A program made the position numbers and the translations under genes. A DNA stretch of 64,000 bases. Origin: Galeopsis tetrahit (Eukaryota > Streptophyta > Magnoliopsida > Lamiales > Lamiaceae). The stretch is taken from positions 79,263,348 to 79,327,347 of the forward strand of contig OY776129.1 of NCBI GenBank assembly GCA_963675135.1, in the 5' to 3' direction. Under the pieces are notes generated by a model. The model was not told the DNA's origin. It was given only the letters and a program-made list of their open reading frames with translations, and searched no databases. Positions 12,170 through 24,302 of this stretch are shown piece after piece; position 1 is the first letter of the stretch, and each line of letters opens with the position of its first letter.

Positions 12170-15100
12170 TCACCAAGTGAAGCTGATGGATTCAAACTCC
12201 AGATTATCTGCTTGGCCAGATGAGCATATGGCTGCCACTTCCTCTCTCATCTTCTTGGGCCCACTAACAAGTATCCCCACACTTGATTCCTTCATCTCCA
12301 TCAAAATTCCTACAAAAAAAAAAAAACACAATACATCAGTTTCTTAGTCTTGTAAAATCAAGAATCTACCATCCTTTTAACTCTAACTTACTGTTGAAGT
12401 TAGGCCTTTGACCATAATGCACATTCATAGACTTGATGATTGACTCTAGTGGAAGGCTTTCCATTTCCACATCCTCTTGATCAAATGATGTTGTTGATCT
12501 ACTACTCACTGACTCCTCCGTCTCTTTCGTGTTCCGCTTCTTGTTCCATAAAAACGCGCCACTTGCTGCCATGACTATCGCGAAACATATGAACAACATG
12601 CTGGCTAAGCCTTTCCTTGTGTAAGAATAGAGCATGTTGGTGTTTTGATCAATGGGGTACACAACATGTTGAGTGAAGACTCCTAGTAGTACTAGGTAAA
12701 TGATGAAAGAAGACGAGATGATCGCGGCTAGCCATAGCCAACTATTCGGGCCTAACGTTGGAGCAATCGCCTTATCAGAAGCATCCGGTTTGAACCACAC
12801 GACGCGAGGTGTTGGCTCTACGTCTTTCGATGGCCTTTTTTCCCTTGTTACATAGGCCTCAATTTGTAGGTCTATGTTGCAAGAACTTGAATTAGGGGTA
12901 CAAGTTGGTAAAATTAGGTCTAATGTGGAAAGATGTGATGAATTCTTGAATACACTAATGAGCATGATCTTAGGAATCTTGCATTTTAAGGTTGAGTTTA
13001 TAAAAACAAGCTCCCTAATTATGGAAATCAATGGTGTGATCCCACTCCCTCCACTAATCATCACCAACATGTCATGCCTAATTCAAAAAATACGCGATCA
13101 GAAAAATGTACGTCGTTTTAAATCAATGCATGCATATTAAGAAAATTATTGACTTCATTCTGAACCTGAGAAAATGAGTAGTGGATGGCCCGTATGGTCC
13201 TTCAACGGACACTTGGAGACGAGAAACGGGGGAAGGTGATGAAACGACGTCGTAGAGCTTCTTAGTCCAATCACCCTTACATTCGATCAACACACTTAGA
13301 TTTTCCGGTTCTAAGTTGCTATTTGAAATAATGGTGAAGGGATGCCATTGTAGGTTGGAAATGGAGGGCACGTTTAGGAAGATTGTACTTGTTGCATTGA
13401 AATTTAGACCTAGCAAAATTTAAAAACATCAAATTTTCTTTACATATATATAAGAGGTTATTTAATTCAGTTTTGATCATGTAGTAACTAATTAATCAAG
13501 GGTGTGACATTTTTTGACGTCGTTCGTGCAACATTTTGATCGGAACCCTAAATTCTTGTCGAGATGTTTAGGGTTCCGATAAAATTGTCCTCGAGTTGTC
13601 CAAACTTACACGCACTAAATTGTCAGATTGTGTAATTTGTGTATATACAACGCACCAAAAATGTCACTTTACATGACCAAGTTTCTATATTGTTACATCA
13701 TTATGTAATAATCGACCAACTACCACTACAAAAATAATGATCTTTAATAAAAAGGATAAAAATCAATTTAGTCTTATGACTTTCTACCTTTTTTAAAGTG
13801 ATCCAAAAAAAATTAAATGCATCAATTTATTTCAATTTTTTTACAATTCGTTATGTTTTGATCCCAAAAAAGTTAAATGTAATTGTAAAAAATGGGACTA
13901 AATTGATATAGTTAACTTTTTTGGGACCAAAAAAGAACAAATTATAAAAAAAAGGACTAAATTGATATATTTAACTTTTTTGGGACCAAACCAAAATAAA
14001 TTGCGAAATTTTAAAAAATGTTGAAAGTTATGAGACTAATTTGAGTTCTATCTCTTTAATAACATAAATCTTATCATTATAACTTCTCTAATTAAAAATC
14101 TTTAATGACAGAATCTAAGAATTAATGACAACCTGTTATTAAAAGTCGGTTTCTTGCTAGAAAAATTATAATGAGATGATTCCGTTATTAAATCAATTTT
14201 CTTGTAGTGTATGTACGTACCTCGACTCTTGGAGAAGTTGAGCTCGACTATATCGCAAGGTAGAACTCTTGCGGAAACCAATCTTACATTCTGCCTCGAT
14301 TGTAAGAACCTCAAAAAACGATCGATGATGAAGAGATAAAAACCAGGAAGCATAATACATCCAAAGCCAATGCCAACATGTAATATGTAAAAAATCATGA
14401 AGAAAATATAGAGATTATGAGTGTAAAAGAAAAGTTCAAACATTTTTCTTCTAATTTTAGGGTAACTTGTGATCCATAAAGCCAATCCACATAACAAAGA
14501 GATCTCTCCTGCTATGTTTGACACATAGTGATCACCCCATTTCAGCATCTGTAAAGATTTAGAAATAAATAAATATTAGGGGGGAAATTCATTATTTTGA
14601 AGAAATATATATTAGGGAAAAATATTCGAAAAAATATCAATTTTAGTCCTGTAACTTCAGTCGAGTCCAACTTTAGTCCTACAACTTTACACTTTCTCAA
14701 TTTTAATCCTGTAACTTTGTACTTTCTTAATTTTGGTTTCAGCGATATCAATTTTAGTGCAAAGTTACATGAGATATAATTGGATTCCATCTAAGTTAAA
14801 GAATTTAAATTAATATTGTTAAGACTAAAATTGAGAGAGTTATAGAATTAAAGTTGAACTCGCTTAAATTACAAAACTAAAATTGATATTTTATCAAAAT
14901 ATTCATCAATTTATTAGTCTTACAAGTGTGTATACTAATTAAATACTGTAATTGTGAATGTGACTATGATTTAAAAAAAAATGTGTATACTAATTAAAAA
15001 ATTGTGAATGTGACTATGATTTAAAAAAAAAAAAAAAAGATGTATATAGCAATTAGGTTTGGAAATATGGTCTACTCTATCTTTATAAGAAAGCAAAACT

Positions 15101-18100
15101 ATCTACAAATTTAAGTGTAAAGTTATGAAAACTATTGTTTGTTTGTTTTTAAAAAGAGCAAAATGCTCATGTCACCATGACACAATATTTATCATCATCA
15201 TATATTCATGTAAATATAAAAAATGCATGATAGCAAAAAGAATAAAGGCACTGAGTAAAGGGTTGTTCTTATTTTGTCTGAAAAAGATTCTTTAGTGACA
15301 TTACCTACTACCAAACATACCCGATTGTGATTTCATGGGACCCATCTCTCATCCATGGATTCTATCTTAAAATTGACATGATTTTTTTTTTAGTGGGATG
15401 TTTAACATTTGAGTTTTTTTATTTAAAATATAATTTAAAACATATTATATACATATATATAAAATAAAAGTCTACAAGAATTAGAATAGTAATAAATAAA
15501 AATTGAAATGATTGGAGAAAACGAAGAAAGATAACTTAAATTTAATCTATGTTAGAGGACTGAACTCTATTTATACCGTAAATACATGTAGATGCTACTT
15601 AAGTTTTTTTTTTACACTTTTTTTTTTTTTTTTTTATTGCTATATGGCTTCAATTGATGGCAACTTAACCACTCATTTATTGTTTAATGGAAACAAATTC
15701 ACATATAAGCTAAAGATAATCATGAATAAGGCCCAACAAAATTAGATGGAGTCATTTTGTGGTTTCCATTCTTGTAAACAAAGAAATAAAGTGGTTTTAG
15801 GTTACTATTTGACCTAACTAGTTATAAGTGACACTTCAAAATTATTGCTTGTCTTCATCACTACAATCATATACTCCATCACTAATATTATATCTTCATC
15901 ACTATAAGCATAATGTATATGGTAAAATTTTTATTAATTCAATAAACAATATAAACTTGTTTCTCCATCTCAATTTTTATAAATTGTTTGATAGTTAAGA
16001 TTAAATGTAGATTGTGCTTTAAAATCTGTAAAATTTAGATATCATTTTAATCTCAGCCTAATCAGTCTTAGCTATCAAACATGGTATATACGCACAAGTA
16101 TACTATGAAGCCCTTGTGTTCTTAAGTGTGACTTAACATGTGTGATACCTATATTTCGAGATCAGAAATCAAAAAATTTCAAACCCTTTTCACTCTGTGG
16201 AGGAGTTTCCTCTTTTCTTGACGAGGAGTTTCAGCAAGACTATCGTCTCTATATTGACTTGTAGTCTTATGATTTTAGATTTATAAATTGAAAAAAATAG
16301 ATTGAAATGAATTAAATTACCTCTGATAATCTATTGGTGATGATCCAATAAAGAATGTAGATAAATCCATGGATAGTGACTAGAGACATGGCCAAGTGTC
16401 CAAGCCAAATATGATACTTGATGCTAGATTCAATTGTTAGCCCTAACATAGGCAAAATTGAAGACCACCTTGTAACAGGGTAGAACAAGAATGTTATGCA
16501 CAAATTCCCTGTTACCCCTGTCACTATGCCTACTCTATCCAATTTTGTTTGCCACCTATAAAAAAAAATAAGCCAAAATTAATGAAATGTATAAGAAAAA
16601 AATTGCAAGATTGTTAGTTAGGTGTTGTTATTATGCATGTATATTCAACTGGTGATATTAACGGTTCAGAATTTGAATATTCAAACAATGATAAAATTGT
16701 TATATTTTTATTTAAAATGTCTAAAATATTTCTAATAAAGAAATAAATGTTAAAATTCATTAAGAGTGAAATAGTCATTATACGTCATTTTAAATATCGA
16801 GAATCTGAACAATCATCTCTATGATTCAACTTAGAGATTTTTTATTTTTTTTATATTTCAAGGGACAAAATTCATTTTTGGAATAATGAATCAACGATAG
16901 TAAAATTATCAATTTAAGGATCCATTTAAGACTCAAACTTATTAAGATAATGTTTTACACTTAATTATTACTCCATTATTTTCATTACTATTTTTTTTTT
17001 CACTTAATTTAAAAAAATGATTGAACTTTTATTGTTAAAAATATTGTTAGGATAACTAGGAATTATAATATATATACATGGTCTTAAAATGTGAATTCAT
17101 TAAAAAAAACACTAAATTGAATTCTCATTGCAAGATTGATAGAACTTCTTTTAATATTATAATATCGTGTATATTCCACTTACTGGATTTTTAAAATATT
17201 ATAGGACATTGATTGTTGTTTAATATGTCAATCATCCAGTGAAACGTCAAAATTGAACTCGGTATAATGTAGATGTCTAAATAAATAAAAAAACTTACAC
17301 TTTTTCGTGTTTGGAAATTGATCTTTGAAGAACTTGTTTAGACCAATGATGAATATAGTCTGCAAAGTACCATATACAAAGACCGATGAACATGGCGAAC
17401 AGAGATAACTCTGTTAGTGTCACAATTCCAAAGCCCTTGATAATCATCGGACGCCTCATCAACCTTAAACTCTTGTCTTTTCTGAATCATCGAAAAAAAT
17501 TCGTCTCATTTAAAAGTAAAAGTTCGCACTAATAAAATGCTCTCTTATACATGAAAGAATTCAATCTCATTTAAAAGTTTGAACTCGTAAATGCTTTGAT
17601 ATAACGAAAGAATTCGATCAGTCTCACCTAAAAGTTCGAACTTGTAGAGGTATAAAATCAATTCATTTATATTAATTTTCGTTGAAATATTTCATGGGCT
17701 AGTCTTGGATGAGACCGTCTCACATAATGAGATCCGTTAGCTTTTATATATAAAAAGTGATAATGTTTGATCAAAAGTGATAGTGTTTAAGTAAAAAATG
17801 ATAGTTAATTTTGTTAAAAATATTATCACTTTTTACTTAAACATTATCACTTTTTTTACAAACTAAAATCGGAAATAAAATATGAGTTATCCTATCAAAA
17901 GATCCGTGAAATGGTCTCACACAAGTTTTTGTCATATTTCATTACCTTGGTGTGAAGATGGTTTCTTTCTTTCCTAAATGCAGATATATGCATCCCAGAA
18001 CAGCAATGAACAATATAGGGAATGTGAAATCCATCATTATAGGACCTGTAACAAAGATGAAATTTAGACATTATAATTTCAAAAAAAAATAAAATGTTTA

Positions 18101-18462
18101 TAGTAATTCTTCGGGCATTCTGACAGAAGCTTCCCAAATTTCATTTTTCGTTCATTCCAATAAAATATTTTCATTCATTTTTTTAGTAAACTACTCAATT
18201 TCACTTCTCTTTTTCAATCATATCATCTCTCGACTCTATGAAAAACTTCTCGACGGAGGGAGTAATAGTAATAAAACTAACCTTGTATTCCAAAGAAGGT
18301 TGAATTTGTAGCAGCCATAATATGAGGCACCCAAATATTGTAGTATGTATCAGTAGGCATGATAATCCACATCATGATATTTCCAAGAAAGATTATTAGA
18401 GCTAATAGCAAGATTGCTGCTCTAACGGCGTTGATTACTCGAGTCGACTCAGTCGAGCCCAT
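12170..18462 (-). CDS. Ferric-chelate reductase (FRO family), copy A
   Basis: Plasma-membrane flavocytochrome that moves electrons from NAD(P)H through FAD and two haems to reduce Fe(III) chelates (some members Cu(II)) outside the cell. Exons in transcription order: 18462-18282, 18045-17946, 17481-17299, 16555-16321, 14548-14221, 13409-13166, 13077-12392, 12309-12170. They sum to 2097 nt (698 aa), fully in frame. Visible features: N-terminal membrane helix; ferric-reductase core with candidate haem histidines near 203/217 and 277/290; FAD motif HPFT near 365; nucleotide motif GGSGITP near 433; two more C-terminal helices; ending FESISFTW. The ATG at 18462 was chosen because the more upstream open frame begins at a TTG. 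The usual CGPKKM near the C-terminus reads SGPKKM (Ser668). A TATA-like stretch lies at 18523-18535. Closest known relatives are FRO1-FRO5; I cannot assign one. Confidence 0.93.
13724..14209. mobile_element. CACTA-type non-autonomous element in FRO copy A intron 5
   Basis: Starts CACTACAAAAATAATG and ends TTTTCTTGTAGTG, so both ends carry inverted CACTA termini. Flanking triplets are TAC and TAT, a near match to the 3-bp duplication expected. The inside contains several diverged tandem copies of a segment with TTGGGACCAAA and AAATTGATATA (13785-14010). Its right end touches the donor site of exon 5. Confidence 0.65.
14628..14895. mobile_element. Mutator-like MITE with 9-bp target duplication, FRO copy A intron 4
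   Basis: A 268-bp foldback element. Left end GAAAAAATATCAATTTTAGT; the reverse complement of the right end is GATAAAATATCAATTTTAGT, so 19 of 20 bases match. It is flanked by perfect 9-bp repeats AAAATATTC at 14619-14627 and 14896-14904. A 9-bp duplication is the signature of Mutator-type transposition. Confidence 0.8.
17700..17930. repeat. Foldback repeat in FRO copy A intron 2
   Basis: Ends share the motif GAGACCGTCTCACA (left) and its inverted form (right). The interior holds AAAAAGTGATAATGTTT-type units that reappear inverted, giving a long hairpin. It looks like a small non-autonomous DNA element. No target duplication was clear. Confidence 0.45.
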
Positions 18463-18522
18463 ATTGAATCGTTCAAAATGAAACAAAATTGTAATGGTGC
18501 AAAAGGGTTGTGTGCATATATG

Positions 18523-18535
18523 TATATATATAAGG
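18523..18535 (-). promoter_or_regulatory. Candidate TATA box of FRO copy A
   Basis: On the minus strand this reads CTTATATATATAC, about 60-73 bp upstream of the ATG at 18462. The placement suits a core promoter with a short leader. FRO copy B has a very similar stretch at a similar distance. Confidence 0.5.
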
Positions 18536-19076
18536 TGTTGGTTTCACAGGTGTGAAATTTTTGGTGACATAAAAAAGTTAAGTGCATCTGTCAATGGACT
18601 TGTGAGTTGTGACCACACACCTTCTAATTTTTATCTTCTTCAATACTTTTAACTACAACATTTCTTTATTTTAAAATTATAGAACTATTTAAGTTAGATA
18701 TCGATTTCAAGTTTGGGTTAACTGCACAAACTTTCGTGGTTTAAAAATGTTGCACGAAATCTCTTTGTGGTTCGAAAATTGTTGAAGTTTCTTAGTGTTT
18801 TATTAAATTAAGTGAATTCTCTCATTTTATTAAGAAATAAAAAGAGTTAATGAATTTGTCATTTCTTCTATTTCTCGTACCTTTCATTTTACAAATATTG
18901 AAGTTTTGAGACTGTACTATGAAGGACATAACGTGAAATTGAAAAATAGTTAAAATCGGTAACTCGTTTATGAAAAAAATGGAGAATTCGCTGATTTTAA
19001 TAAACTACAAGGGAGTTTCGTGCAATTTTCAAACCACGTAAAAATTTCATACAACATTTCCAAACCGGGGGACCCT

Positions 19077-19271
19077 CACTACAAGAAAACTGACTTTAAG
19101 TGACAACATCCCCTCGTTATTGTTTTCCTAGCTAAAAGTCTTTAGTGACAGAAATTTGAGAATTAATGACAGAACCTCTCACTAAAAATCAATTACCGTC
19201 ACTAAAGACTTTTAGCTATAGAAGCTATAATAACTGAATTTTTGTCACTAAAAGTCAATTTTCTTGTAGTG
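19077..19271. mobile_element. CACTA-type MITE (195 bp)
   Basis: Starts CACTACAAGAAAACTGACTT and ends with its inverted counterpart, TTTTCTTGTAGTG. Internal segments TCTTTAGTGACAG and GTCACTAAAGAC form further inverted pairs. The flanking triplets CCT/TCT nearly match. It belongs to the same family as the elements at 13724 and 20724. Confidence 0.75.
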
Positions 19272-19797
19272 TCTTTCAAATTTTGTAGTATTTTTTTTTT
19301 ATTTGGTAATAGCTCTTGTAATGACATTATGGTTGGTGGGTTTTACTATATATAATCAATCACATGACAAGTAGTTTCATGTGTTGTAATTATTTTGTAT
19401 ACTAAGTTAAGCTTAAGTCAACATAATTTGATGAACAGAGTTGTAAGTTCACCACTCCTTGGACTTTGGAGTTATTTCTTGGCTAAACGAGGTGATATGT
19501 TAATTGTTATTAAGAAAAAAGTGAAGGGATTTTGAGCATTATTTCAAAAAGGATTAGGAGAAAAATGATGACACCCTAGCAAATTAATAATGAAAATAAA
19601 AACAAATCATTTTAAATTGGGTGACAAGTTTTAACTTCTTGATCTTAAGTACTGTACTTTTGTGCATGATAAGACTTTGTATCACTTGTATATATTTTTA
19701 ATTGGTTCCAAATTAATCGTTTCTTGAATCTGATATCGAGACTAAACAAATAGAGATATCTTTCTCTCATGGTTAAACACCTTTTTCTTTTTATACT

Positions 19798-19975
19798 GCC
19801 TCCGTTTATCAAATTTGTTTTCACTTATCTTATTTGTTAGTTTATCAAATTTGTTCTCATACTTTTTATGAAAATCATCATTTTATCTTCACCCTTCAAC
19901 CACAAACACTTTATCTATTTTTCTTAAAACGCGTATCCATTTTCATGAGAATAAATTTGATGGACAGATTGAGTA
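19798..19975. mobile_element. Stowaway-like MITE relic
   Basis: Left end GCCTCCGTTTATCAAATTTG and right end with an inverted, diverged copy (AAATTTGATGGACAGATTGA). Size and ends suit a Tc1/mariner Stowaway derivative. Identity is inferred from termini only. Confidence 0.5.
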
Positions 19976-20518
19976 TCCCTTGGTAAAAAAAATGATTTTT
20001 TTTTTTTTAATAATTTGAGGTAATTCATGAGTCGATTCAATATAGGTATGTAGAAGCATCTAGAGATGTTCACTTTATCATTTCATAATTTGTTGGAAAT
20101 CATTACTTCAACTGAATATGCATATGTGTCATGAACTGCCTGTTTTAATGAGGTAAAAAGAATCCCACTTTGGTAATACTTTTATATCTGATGTATAAAT
20201 ATTTTACAAATTTGCAAAAAATAAAATATATGTATATATAAATAAATACAATTGCTGATATATGTATATATCAATCAACATCAAATGTTGGTGGTGTAAG
20301 GCCTTTCTTTGATTTTTGGCAACAAAAGTACATAATTTTATTCAAATGTTTGGATTTTACATAGAAGGAATTAGAGCATGTTTCTTCCAATTTACAAGTG
20401 GAACTATTTGAACAATAACATCTCAATCACACAAAAAGGAATTAATTAAGATTGAAACAAGAAAATGTAAACATTGATCATAACATTTGTATTGTATGTA
20501 AGAAAATGATCAAAATCA

Positions 20519-23500
20519 TCACCAACTGAAGCTAATGGACTCAAAATGTAGATTTGCTGCCAAGCCAGATGAACATATGTTCGCAACCTCGTGTCGCATT
20601 TTCTTCGGCCCACAGACGAGAACCCCAACGCTCGTTTCTTTCCTCTCGAACAAAAATCCTGCAAGAAAAAAAATCGTGTAATGTAAGAATTCAAATGGAA
20701 AATCTCGTCTCATTAAGCTGGTATCATTACAAGAAAGTTGACTTTTAATGACAGAATGATGGGATTCTGTCGTTAAAAGTCAACTTTCTTGTGATTTTTT
20801 ACTTACTTTTGAGATCTGGTCTTTCCCCATAATGCACATTGATGGATTGCATCAATGATTGTTGAGGCAAGCTCTCCAACTCTCTCTCGGCGTTATAGAA
20901 CAACGAGTTGGGCGACGCTTGTGGCGTCGCGCCCTCCATGTGCTGAATTTGATTGCGTTCCCCTGCATTCTCTTTCTTGTTCCAGAGAAAAGCTGATGTG
21001 GCAACGATGATTATGGCGACCAATAAGAATAAGAAATGTAGGACGGCTCTGGAGGAAGACGAGAAGATCTTGTTGGTGTTGTGGTCGATGGGGTATATGT
21101 AGTAACGAGTCAAGATGCCGATGAATATAAGGTAGGTGATGAAGGAAGAGACGATGATTGCTCCGAGCCATAGCCAGTTGTTTTGGCCTAATGTTGGAGC
21201 AATTGGTTCGTCGGATGGATTAGGTTTGAACCACGTGGTCCGAATGGACTTCTTTTGGTGTAAGGTGGGTTGTTTGTCTCTCGTCACAAAGGCCTCGATT
21301 TGTAGTTTCAAGTTGGTGAACTCGGATGGGGCCCCGGAGATGGGGAGGATTAGGTCTAACATGCTTAGATCGTTGGAGTGTTTGAATGAGGTGATGAGGA
21401 GAATTTCGGGCGTTTTGAGTTTGAGCTTCTCAGACGCGTGGATTAGGTCGCGTATGATGGAGATAAATGGCGTTATTCCACTGCCTCCGCTTACCATCAC
21501 CAAAAGGTCGTGACTGTAGGAAAACGAGCTTACTTTTTATCGTCTTGTCTAAAAAAAATTAGGTATAGAAATGAAGAGGGCTCGTTTTCGTACCTTAGAA
21601 AGTGAGTCGAAGGTGGTCCGTAAGGTCCTTCAACTGAGACGTCGAGACGATCAATTGACGTAGGCGAAGAAAGAGTCTCGTAGAGCTTAGTGGACCACTT
21701 CCCTTCTCTTTTTATAACCACACTTATCTTGTCGGATTCGAGGCTAGAACTAGAAGTGATTGTGAATGGATGCCATTGTAACTTAGAAATACTAGGTATA
21801 TTGATGAACATGATGCTTGTTGGAGTATAAGTCAAACCTAAGATAAACAAACATCAAGTTACAATAAGTTAAAATCTATTGAGTTGTGCAATTCAATATA
21901 TTCTACATTATTATAAAAGAAAAATGTACATACTTTCGATTTTGGAGAAGTTGAGCTCGACAGTTTCACATGGCAAGATCCTGGTGGACAACAGGCGAAC
22001 GTGTCGTCTAGATTGTAAGAAACGTAGGTAACGGTCGATGATGAAGAGGAAGATACCGGGGAGCATGATGGAAGAATAGCTAATGCCAACATGGAGAACA
22101 AAGAAGAAGAGGAAGAGAATGTAGAGGTGATGAGTGTAGAAGAACACTTCAAACATTTTTCTCCTTATCTTGGGAAATGTTGTAATCCATAAGATTAATC
22201 CTGCTAACAAGGATAACTCCCCGGGGAGATTGGCTACCCCCGTTTTCTGCCATTGCAACATCTGATTTCAAAAAGAAAAAAACGTGTCACATGTATTAAA
22301 TGACATCATCAATTATCACGCGTGTATTAAATGACAATTGAGTGGGACTAGACGGACATCTAGATACCTGGACCCGCCCCATTCTATGAACGGGGTAGTG
22401 CGGTGCGACCCGCTCGGATCACGGGTCGGGCCGGCCATTCTAAATTTAAAATGCAAATTCTTTTTATAGGAAAAATGAAAATTTTGAAAAATAAATGTAC
22501 CTCAGATAAGTCATGTGTAAGGGCCCAAAAGATGATGTAGCAAAGCCCATGGGCCGTGAAAATAGTCATGACAATATGGCCCAACCATATATGGTATTTT
22601 ACACTGGCCTCTGACGTAAGCCCAAACAGAGCCAATACCGACGAGCCACGTGTCACCGGGAAGAAGAGGAAAGTCAACGCTATATTTCCGACCAGCCCAA
22701 GGCGGAGCCCCGCCACATCCAGCTTCGCTTCCCACCTGCCATGTACCATACACGTTAGTTACTTACAAAGCGATATATGTATTACTCTCTTCGTTCCGGT
22801 GAAAAGTACTCATAAGTTTTGGACACAGAGGTTAAGAAATATGATAGAATAAGTAGATGTATTTGAGATAATGTGATTGAGAGAGGAATATAATGAAATA
22901 TAAGGAGTAATTTGTAGGAAAAAAAAGGGAATGAGTAACTCTCATTGGCACAAACGAAAAAGAAAATTTTGATAATTTTCACTGGGACGAAAGGAGTATA
23001 TGATTTTGATAGGGAACTAGATGGTGTGTTTCTTATGTAACCCACCGCATGCATAAAGTATAAGTGATTTATGAACTCACAATCGGGTTCTGTATCATTA
23101 CTCTATATGTGTGAACGATTTTGATATTGAATTTGGTGGGTTTCTTATGAACTCACTACCTGCATAAAGCACTTGTACATGACTTTAATATTTACAAGTA
23201 TTTTATGCAAGTGGTGGATTCTATAAGAAATCTACCATCCATCTCGTTCTATATCATGTATATTGTTTATTTTGTGAGTGTCAAATATATATCATTGACA
23301 ATTTTCAGTACGAGTGTATACCTCATTGACAATTTTCAGTACGAGTGTATACCATTCAATTGAATTTTAAGTAATTTGAATTAACTTTTTAGTTAAATTT
23401 TTGAACTGTCACAGGTAAAATTGTGCGCACAAGTGTGACTCGTATTTGGATTTAACTTACACTTTTTCTCCCTTCTTTGCAGCATATTGGGGTGTGATAG

Positions 23501-24177
23501 TTGCAAAACTCTCATGCAAATACATAGCCAAATTCCATACGACGAGTGCTATAAACATGAGAAACATTGCAAGCTCAATCCGGGAAACTATCCCTAATCC
23601 TTTCATAATCACGGGCCGCCTCCATATCGCCAATCGATTATGCCCCTCACTTTCTCTGTTTAACGACAAAAAATTGAGAATTAGTGATAAAATTTATAAT
23701 GATTAAATTTATGTCATTAAAATTCAATTTTTTTCAGTGTTACAATATAAAATGTTGCAATGTGATTATACCCGTTGGTGTGATTATCCCTTGATTTCTT
23801 TGCCAAGTGAAGGTACAAACAACCCAATGTAGCAATTAGTAGAATTGGGAATGTGAATAACAAATAAGTTGCACCTGCAAGATATACATATATGATCAAA
23901 TATATGGATAAATAATATTTTAATTTGTAACAGTGTACAAGTAATTTATACTGAAAAATCAAATTTTACTAAAACACAAACCTTGGGACGTCCCAAAATA
24001 TGTGGAAGCGGTTTTTACTCGGAGTTTCTTCAACCAAACGTTATAATATATATTTGTGGGATTCATAACCCAAATGAAGAGGTAACCGGCAAAGACCACC
24101 ATCACGGCCGCCATAATCGCGGCCCTGATGGTGTTGTTGCTGCCGTGAGGAGGCGGTGGTGACTTTTGTGTATCCAT
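20519..24177 (-). CDS. Ferric-chelate reductase (FRO2-like), copy B
   Basis: Second FRO gene, head-to-tail with copy A and with the same intron positions. Exons: 24177-23982, 23874-23772, 23655-23461, 22735-22501, 22261-21934, 21837-21594, 21513-20807, 20658-20519; total 2148 nt, 715 aa, all phases match. Candidate haem histidines lie near 213/227 and 287/300, FAD motif HPFT near 375, GGSGITP near 443, and the classical CGPKKM near 685. The C-terminus NLHFESISFSW is, from memory, the same as in Arabidopsis FRO2, the root Fe(III) reductase. The proline-rich start MDTQKSPPPPHG precedes the first membrane helix. An IDE1-like motif lies about 114 bp upstream of the ATG. The last intron contains a 71-bp hairpin MITE. 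Activity on iron rather than copper is inferred from family. Confidence 0.94.
20724..20794. mobile_element. Minimal hairpin of the CACTA-MITE family, last intron of FRO copy B
   Basis: About 31-bp inverted arms (left arm contains ACAAGAAAGTTGACTTTTAA) separated by only a few bases. The same ACAAGAAA/TTTTAATGACAG words occur in the MITEs at 13724 and 19077. It sits between the donor at 20806 and the acceptor at 20659, and a transcript could fold it into a near-perfect hairpin. Confidence 0.65.
22787..22999. mobile_element. Stowaway-like MITE in FRO copy B intron 3
   Basis: Left end CTCTCTTCGTTCCGGTGAAAA and right end TTTTCACTGGGACGAAAGGAG are inverted versions of one another, with TA at the borders. 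About 213 bp with no coding content. Confidence 0.65.
23295..23353. repeat. Two tandem copies of a ~32-bp unit in FRO copy B intron 3
   Basis: The unit, which includes GACAATTTTCAGTACGAGTG, is present twice in perfect succession. It is probably a recent slippage duplication, about 110 bp downstream of exon 3 on the plus map. Confidence 0.85.
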
Positions 24178-24253
24178 TAATATTAATTCTTAGATGAATT
24201 AATAAAATTGTATTAATTGAGTTTGTATGATAGAATGTTGAGTGAGTAGAGGT

Positions 24254-24266
24254 CTTATATATACAC
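24254..24266 (-). promoter_or_regulatory. Candidate TATA box of FRO copy B
   Basis: Minus strand reads TGTATATATAAGA, about 77-90 bp upstream of the ATG at 24177. It resembles the stretch upstream of FRO copy A in sequence and distance. Confidence 0.5.
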
Positions 24267-24290
24267 ACTTTCAAGTGGAGTTGAAATCAA

Positions 24291-24302
24291 GCAAGAAGCA
24301 TG
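24291..24302 (-). promoter_or_regulatory. IDE1-like iron-deficiency element upstream of FRO copy B
   Basis: The coding (minus) strand reads CATGCTTCTTGC. This equals the last 12 bases of the iron-deficiency-responsive element IDE1 described from a barley promoter (ATCAAGCATGCTTCTTGC, recalled). It includes CATGC, the core bound by IDEF1. It sits about 30 bp upstream of the TATA-like stretch, where a regulatory site would be effective. FRO copy A lacks it in the first few hundred bases. Chance occurrence is possible, and function is inferred. Confidence 0.45.

Larger units (their letters stand above)
18463..20518. other. Spacer between the two FRO genes
   Basis: Contains the FRO copy A promoter side (TATA-like run at 18523-18535), a CACTA-type MITE at 19077-19271, a Stowaway-like relic at about 19798-19975, and the 3' side of FRO copy B. 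No coding region is seen. Confidence 0.6.

Noticed and set aside
13123..13416. Broken FRO genes (pseudogenes), as frames seem cut short at exon edges
   Set aside because: After joining exons at GT..AG sites every phase fits in both copies and no internal stop remains.
18463..18486. N-terminal extension MFHFERFN of FRO copy A
   Set aside because: The codon at 18486 is TTG, not ATG; the first ATG in frame is at 18462 and leads directly into the family N-terminus.
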